In this document: piece after piece, positions 6,369 through 12,020 of the stretch | How positions within the stretch are numbered: position 1 is the stretch's first letter | Layout of the letters: each line of letters starts with the position of its first letter | NCBI GenBank assembly: GCA_946222495.1 | Contig: CAMICF010000078.1 | Span: 1-12,020 of the forward strand | Source: an uncultured Janibacter sp. | GTDB taxonomy: Bacteria; Actinomycetota; Actinomycetes; Actinomycetales; Dermatophilaceae | Length of the DNA: 12,020 nt | Direction of reading: 5' to 3' | Notes under the pieces: generated by a model | The model's database searches: none | What the model saw: only the letters and a program-made list of their open reading frames with translations | Told to the model about the DNA's origin: nothing | Translations under genes and position numbers: made by a program

Positions 6369-7024
6369 ACCGGCACCGCCCGCGTGAGGTCGACGGGCCG
6401 GTGGGTGAGGCGTCGCCCGGTGCGTCGGACGCACCCGCCGAGGAAGGCTCCGCCGGAGAGCAGGGCGAGGGCGGCCGCTCCGCCCGTGGCGAGCGAGACC
6501 GCGTCCTCCGGGTCGGGCACCGACTGGTGCTGGCGCCACGAGTTGCCCCGGACGAAGGTCGCGGCGATGTGCGCCCACCGGGTGCAGTGCGCGCGCGCGG
6601 CTCCCGCGTCGGTGCCCCGGCAGGAGCGGAGGGCCTCGCGCTCGAGCTGGTCGTCCAGTGCCGTGCGGGCGCTCGCCGGCAGGGCACCTCCGGACGCATC
6701 GGCGTACCGGAGCAGGTCGTACCCGTAGTCGTGCTGGCGGCAGGACCGCTCGAAGACGTCCGGGAGCGGGACCGGCGAGGAGCAGGACCCGCTCGGGTTG
6801 GTGATCGCGTCCCCGTCGAGGGCGGGCGCGTACCCGAGCACCGCCTCGAAGTCGCGTGGTGCCGCCGACCGGGCGTCGGCGGCGGACCCGGAGAGGAGCG
6901 CGGCGACGGCGCGCTCGGCCCGGGGGTCGGGAGACGGGGACGGTGGGGCGTCGGCGACGGCGAGTGTCGTCGCCGCGGCGACACACACGAGGAGGGCGGT
7001 GGCGGAGGGTCGGAGCGGCTGCAT
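6365..7024 (-). CDS. Phospholipase A2-like exported protein with C-terminal membrane segment
   Basis: A 219-residue protein. Residues 1-26 look like a signal peptide (basic start, then TALLVCVAAATTLAVADA). The prokaryotic phospholipase A2 core has SCRQHDYGYDLL (94-105, catalytic His98-Asp99) and Asp124 in TALDDQL, placed like Asp85 of the Streptomyces violaceoruber enzyme. Four cysteines (81, 95, 135, 147) fit the two disulfides of that enzyme. A hydrophobic run at about 175-195, followed by arginines, suggests a C-terminal membrane anchor with the enzyme outside. Odd point: the Ca2+-binding Asp43 of the Streptomyces enzyme seems to be Gly79 here, by eye and from memory, so calcium use or activity may differ. 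The ATG at 7024 lacks a Shine-Dalgarno site but has TACCTT 7 nt upstream. It is the first gene of a two-gene unit with the alpha/beta-hydrolase. Confidence 0.82.
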   Translation of the reverse strand: MQPLRPSATALLVCVAAATTLAVADAPPSPSPDPRAERAVAALLSGSAADARSAAPRDFEAVLGYAPALDGDAITNPSGSCSSPVPLPDVFERSCRQHDYGYDLLRYADASGGALPASARTALDDQLEREALRSCRGTDAGAARAHCTRWAHIAATFVRGNSWRQHQSVPDPEDAVSLATGGAAALALLSGGAFLGGCVRRTGRRLTHRPVDLTRAVPV

Positions 7025-7031
7025 GTCCCGG

Positions 7032-7037
7032 AAGGTA
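7032..7037 (-). promoter_or_regulatory. Putative -10 box of the phospholipase-hydrolase operon (leaderless type)
   Basis: TACCTT on the minus strand, then 7 nt, then ATG at 7024. It matches TANNNT. No clear -35 box is seen; an 8-bp direct repeat covers that region. Confidence 0.5.
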
Positions 7038-7042
7038 GGAAG

Positions 7043-7060
7043 GCGCCACGGCGCGCCACG
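7043..7060. repeat. Direct repeat GCGCCACG-N2-GCGCCACG in the divergent promoter region
   Basis: Two identical 8-mers (7043-7050 and 7053-7060) spaced exactly 10 bp, about one helical turn, lie just upstream of the TACCTT box and cover its -35 region. They could be a regulator site. In DNA this GC-rich an 8-mer repeat can also be chance. Confidence 0.3.
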
Positions 7061-7176
7061 TCCCCCTGCGGTGCCGTTCCGGCGGCTCGTCCCGTGGGTG
7101 CTCGCCGGCGGGACCGGTACGTCGGGGTGACCCGGTGTGGCTCCTCGGTATGACGACGAAGGGGAGGCCGCGTCCG

Positions 7177-7182
7177 TAGCCT
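7177..7182 (+). promoter_or_regulatory. Putative -10 box of the histidine kinase gene (leaderless type)
   Basis: TAGCCT followed by 6 nt and then ATG at 7189. There is no Shine-Dalgarno site. The 164-bp gap 7025-7188 between the divergent starts holds this box, the opposite TACCTT box and the direct repeat, and nothing else I can name. Confidence 0.5.
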
Positions 7183-7188
7183 GTGGTC

Positions 7189-8415
7189 ATGCCCCGACTT
7201 CCGCGACCCTCCCGTCGGCGGCTCGGTGCCGCCCTCGGGTCCGGCGCGCGCGGCGGCGTCATCGGGGTGGGCTGGCTCGCCGGGCGTCCCCCGGTCCTGG
7301 CGGCGCTCCTCGCCGCGCTCTTCTTCACCATCACCTGGCCGACGATGAGCGTGACCCACGCGGTGACGCTCTCCCTCCAGCCGCTGCTCGCCCTCATGAC
7401 GGTGACGCCCCTCGTCCTCCTCGCGGCTCGTCAGCGCGCGGTCCTCGCGTGGGCGGCCGGCATGGTCGTCTCCCTCGCGTGGCTCGTCGTGCCCCGGGTC
7501 GGGGACTGGCCGATGCCGTGGCCGGTGACGCACTTCCTCGTGCTCCTCCTCACGGTCCTCGGGGTCGCGATGGTCGCCCGGTTCGTCGAGGTCGCCGTGG
7601 CCACCGTCGTCACGGCCCTCTTCTTCCTCGTCGTCATGGACCAGGGGCTCAAGCCGTGGGCCGTCGGTGTCGTCATCGTCGTCGCCTTCGGCCTGCTTGC
7701 CCGGTGGCTGCTCCTCTCGCGGAGACAGCTGGCGCGGCAGGCGGAGGACGCCGAGGTCGAGCGAGCCCGTCGCGCGGTCCTCGAGGAGCGCAGCCGCATC
7801 GCTCGCGAGCTGCACGACGTCGTCGCCCACCACATGTCGATGGTCGTCGTGCAGGCGCAGAGCGCTCCCTACCGCGTCGACGACGTGTCGCCGGGCGCGC
7901 GCGAGGAGTTCGTGGCCATCGAGTCCTCCGCCCGCCAGGCGCTCACCGAGGTCCGTGGTGTCCTCGGGGTCCTGCGGCAGGAGGACGGCCCGTCGGCGAC
8001 GGCGCCCCAGCCCGGGCTCGCGGACCTCCCTGCGCTCCTGGAGTCCTCCAGCGCCGCCGGGATGGACCTGCGGTGGCAGCTCGACATCGGGTCGGACCGG
8101 TGCCCGCCCGGCACCGGTCTCGTGCTCCACCGGATCCTCCAGGAGGCCCTCGCCAATGCCAGCCGTCACGCACCCGGGGCCCCGGTGGAGGTGACCCTCG
8201 TCGAGCGCGCCGGCGAGGCCGACCTCACCGTGAGGAGCGCGAAGGGGGTGCGCCCCCCTTCGTCCTCGGACGCCGGCGGCGGTCACGGGATCCCGGGCAT
8301 GCGCACCCGGGCCGAGGCCGTCGGTGGGCACCTGCACGCGGGTGGGTCCGGCGATGGCGGTTTCGTCGTCCATGCCGTCGTGCCGCTGGCCGGCCGTCCG
8401 AGCCTGAGCGCCTAG
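7189..8415 (+). CDS. Two-component sensor histidine kinase, NarL-partner type (HisKA_3)
   Basis: A 408-residue membrane kinase. About six hydrophobic segments occupy residues 36-175 with no large extracytoplasmic sensor domain, so the signal is probably sensed in or at the membrane. A short linker helix (176-200) leads to the dimerisation domain with ERSRIARELHDVVAHH (His209 the phosphoacceptor). The ATP-binding domain shows the N box QEALANASRHAP (318-329, Asn323) and the G box GGGHGIPGMR (363-372). Between them, where these kinases often carry a D-x-G or N-G motif, residues 350-360 read SAKGVRPPSSS and are encoded by a perfect 23-bp palindrome. ATG 7189 is preferred to the in-frame GTG two codons earlier because of the TAGCCT box. 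The response regulator follows after 9 nt. It diverges from the lipolytic pair, a plausible target; the ligand is unknown. Confidence 0.93.
   Translation: MPRLPRPSRRRLGAALGSGARGGVIGVGWLAGRPPVLAALLAALFFTITWPTMSVTHAVTLSLQPLLALMTVTPLVLLAARQRAVLAWAAGMVVSLAWLVVPRVGDWPMPWPVTHFLVLLLTVLGVAMVARFVEVAVATVVTALFFLVVMDQGLKPWAVGVVIVVAFGLLARWLLLSRRQLARQAEDAEVERARRAVLEERSRIARELHDVVAHHMSMVVVQAQSAPYRVDDVSPGAREEFVAIESSARQALTEVRGVLGVLRQEDGPSATAPQPGLADLPALLESSSAAGMDLRWQLDIGSDRCPPGTGLVLHRILQEALANASRHAPGAPVEVTLVERAGEADLTVRSAKGVRPPSSSDAGGGHGIPGMRTRAEAVGGHLHAGGSGDGGFVVHAVVPLAGRPSLSA
8240..8262. repeat. Perfect palindrome (CGAAGGGGG-N5-CCCCCTTCG) inside the kinase gene
   Basis: Nine-bp arms at 8240-8248 and 8254-8262 with loop TGCGC. 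It holds two copies of the recurring CGAAGGGGG element and encodes kinase residues about 351-358 in the ATP-binding domain. Confidence 0.8.
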
Positions 8416-8418
8416 GTT
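8413..8418 (+). promoter_or_regulatory. Possible internal -10 box of the response-regulator gene
   Basis: TAGGTT, whose first three bases are the stop codon of the kinase, is followed by 6 nt and the ATG at 8425. It repeats the TANNNT geometry of other starts here. AGGTTGG could instead act as a weak ribosome binding site. Confidence 0.35.
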
Positions 8419-8424
8419 GGTGTC

Positions 8425-9086
8425 ATGACGATCTCGGTGGTCATCGTCGACGACCAGGCGATGGTGCGGCAGGGCTTCGGTGCGCTCCTCGACGCGCAGC
8501 CGGACATCTCCGTCATCGGCGACGCCGAGGACGGGGCGCAGGGGGTGCGTGAGGTCTCCCGCCTCTCACCGGACGTCGTGCTCATGGACGTGCGGATGCC
8601 GGAGGTCAACGGCCTCGAGGCGGCCTCGACGATCCTCTCGATGCCCAGCCCGAGCCGGCCGCACGTCGTCATGCTCACGACCTTCGACGTCGACGACTAC
8701 GTCTACGAGGCGCTGCGCCTGGGGGCGAGCGGGTTCCTGCTCAAGGACGCCCCGGCCGAGGAGCTCGCCCGCGCGGTGCGGGTCGTCGCCCAGGGCGACC
8801 AGCTCCTCGCGCCGAGCATCACCCGCCGGCTCATCGCCGAGGCGACGCTGCGGCGCGGCTCGGTGCCGCGCCGCTCGGCCCTGCTCGACGACCTCACCGG
8901 ACGTGAGCTCGAGGTGCTCGAGCTCGTCGCGCGCGGCCTCGCCAACGTCGAGATCGCCGACCGCCTCTACCTCGCCGAGCAGACGGTGAAGACCCACGTC
9001 TCGCGGGTCTTCGCCAAGCTGCACCTGCGCGACCGCGCGCAGGCGGTCGTCTTCGCCTACGAGCACGGGGTGGTCGCCCCGGGCGC

Positions 9087-9090
<4 letters not shown>
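8425..9090 (+). CDS. Two-component response regulator, NarL/FixJ (LuxR HTH) family
   Basis: A 221-residue DNA-binding regulator. The receiver domain (about 4-120) has the acidic pair Asp9-Asp10 (VIVDDQ), phosphoacceptor Asp55 in LMDVRMPEVNG, Thr85/Thr86 in MLTTFD and Lys107 in FLLKDAP. The LuxR-type helix-turn-helix is at about 155-215: DLTGRELEVLELVARGLAN, then EIADRLYLAEQTVKTHVSRVF. All receiver residues needed for phosphorylation are present and the length is standard. It lies 9 nt after the histidine kinase and is surely its partner. It may bind the 164-bp region between the kinase and the divergent phospholipase gene, giving autoregulation and control of that pair; this is inferred from layout only. 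Its TAG stop shares CTAG with the stop of the opposing gene. Confidence 0.95.
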
Positions 9091-11066
<1,976 letters not shown>

Positions 11067-11078
11067 GGCCCCACCGTC

Positions 11079-12020
11079 TCACTCCAGCTCGTGGGTCCCG
11101 TGCTCGTCGTCCTGCCTGGCCCGGTAGCGCATCATCTGTCGTCGCCCGTGGGTGAGGTGCCGCACGTCGTCCTCGCTGTCGAAGTTCGACCCGAGCGCGC
11201 CGGCCACCGTCCCCATCGAGGCGCTCAGCCACGCGATGTCGACGTAGTTCGCCACCGTCGCCCGCTCCTCGAGGGTGCTGGCCATGAATCCCGGGTCGAT
11301 GACGACGAGGGCCGCGACGAGGATGCCGACGAAGAGGGCCGCGTAGAGGAGCGAGACCACGACGACGAGGGTCAGCAGGGTGGAGGCGTTGTACATCGTC
11401 GCCTCGGCGAGGCTGCCTATGCGGCGCCTGGGCTCCCAGAGCTGGTTGCGGAAGACCAACCAGGGGACCATGACGAGGATGGCCACGACGGTGATGAGCG
11501 TCAGCCGCCACGGGGACAGCGCGTTGGCCATGCTCCAGATCGAGGAGTAGAAGATGCCGAAGGCGCCGGTGGCGCTGGCCGCGGCGAGCGCGCCCGAGAG
11601 CCTGGGCGCCGTCCTCATGGGCTCGTTGGTGCGCACCATGCCGAGCAGGAGCCGCAGAAGTCCGGCCCGGGGCGCGGCCACGTAGTACGAAGGGCCGGTC
11701 GGGGACTCCTGCTCGTGGACCTGACCGAAGTCGACCTCCGGTGCGGTGCCGTCGTAGTGCGTCAGCGCCTCCAGCGACCCGAAGACCGCCGCGCGCAGCC
11801 GGTCCGAGAGCCCGAGCCACCCCAGGGCCGGCAGCGAGATGACGACCAGGCCCTCGGCGACGTGCAGGGCCGAGATCTTGGGGCGGTGACCTGCCCGGCG
11901 CGGGATCTCGGTGACGATCACCGTCAGGTGGCTGCCCTGCGACCATTCCCGCACCAGCTCCAGGTCGAGGGTGCCGTCGTCGCGCAGCGGGATCTGCCGG
12001 CGGACATGGGTGAAGTCATA
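11079..12020 (-). CDS. Unrecognised multi-pass membrane protein, 5' end outside window
   Basis: The frame is open to the right edge of the window; the nearest internal start is GTG at 11954, but the 22 codons upstream of it read as good coding sequence (FTHVRRQIPLRDDGTLDLE), so the true start is likely beyond base 12020. The first 70 visible residues look soluble and end in VTEIPRRAGHRPKISALHVAEGLVVISLPALG. Four hydrophobic segments follow, near FGIFYSSIWSMANAL, LITVVAILVMVPWLVF, LLTLVVVVSLLYAALFVGILVAAL (quoted in part) and DIAWLSASMGTVAGALG. The C-terminus is charged and probably cytoplasmic (GRRQMMRYRARQDDEHG). I do not recognise the family and assign no function. It precedes the DUF255 gene by 12 nt. 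Confidence 0.75.
   Translation of the reverse strand, partial: YDFTHVRRQIPLRDDGTLDLELVREWSQGSHLTVIVTEIPRRAGHRPKISALHVAEGLVVISLPALGWLGLSDRLRAAVFGSLEALTHYDGTAPEVDFGQVHEQESPTGPSYYVAAPRAGLLRLLLGMVRTNEPMRTAPRLSGALAAASATGAFGIFYSSIWSMANALSPWRLTLITVVAILVMVPWLVFRNQLWEPRRRIGSLAEATMYNASTLLTLVVVVSLLYAALFVGILVAALVVIDPGFMASTLEERATVANYVDIAWLSASMGTVAGALGSNFDSEDDVRHLTHGRRQMMRYRARQDDEHGTHELE

Noticed and set aside
6369..7397. Upstream extension of the alpha/beta-hydrolase frame to base 7397
   Set aside because: It overlaps the phospholipase gene and the start of the kinase; the ATGA overlap at 6365-6368 gives a natural start.
4579..8373. A 1264-codon open frame on the minus strand
   Set aside because: It runs across four genes on both strands, is arginine/proline/histidine-rich low-complexity sequence, and has no recognisable domain; it is the usual open shadow frame of GC-rich DNA.

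Overview
The window is about 72% GC, densely packed and fully bacterial. Codon use, leaderless-looking starts (TANNNT boxes 6-8 nt before the start codon), a CobN/CobF-type aerobic cobalamin pathway and a NarL-type two-component pair all point to a high-GC actinobacterium. Micrococcales, perhaps near Intrasporangiaceae/Dermatophilaceae, is my guess by feel and not a proven placement. I see no tRNA, rRNA, CRISPR array, insertion sequence or prophage gene.

Left part (1-5152), cobalamin synthesis. The C-terminus of cobaltochelatase CobN runs directly into a single gene that fuses BluB (makes 5,6-dimethylbenzimidazole, DMB, from reduced FMN) to a CobT-like domain (DMB phosphoribosyltransferase). 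A 22-bp imperfect inverted repeat then separates this unit from the convergent pair cobQ-cobF, which overlap by 4 nt. Divergent from cobQ, only 38 nt away, is a histidine-phosphatase gene that could remove the phosphate from alpha-ribazole phosphate. Together these cover cobalt insertion, ring contraction/methylation, amidation and lower-ligand assembly.

Middle part (5157-9090), envelope lipid and signalling. A secreted or membrane-anchored phospholipase A2-like protein and a membrane-anchored alpha/beta-hydrolase are translationally coupled on the minus strand. They diverge, across 164 bp, from a six-TM sensor histidine kinase and a NarL/LuxR-type response regulator on the plus strand. The layout suggests, without proving, that the two-component system controls the lipolytic pair.

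Right part (9087-12020, minus strand). A thioredoxin-domain (DUF255/YyaL-like) protein lies 12 nt downstream of an unrecognised membrane protein whose 5' end is outside the window. The DUF255 stop codon and the response-regulator stop share one CTAG.

The most unusual signals are: the BluB-CobT fusion; an over-represented 9-mer CGAAGGGGG (8 copies at 7 loci, all inside genes, in differing reading frames, often with a CCCCC partner making a hairpin), one copy of which forms a perfect 9-bp-arm palindrome inside the kinase ATP-binding domain; and five gene starts sharing a leaderless promoter geometry, two of them back-to-back in 38 bp.
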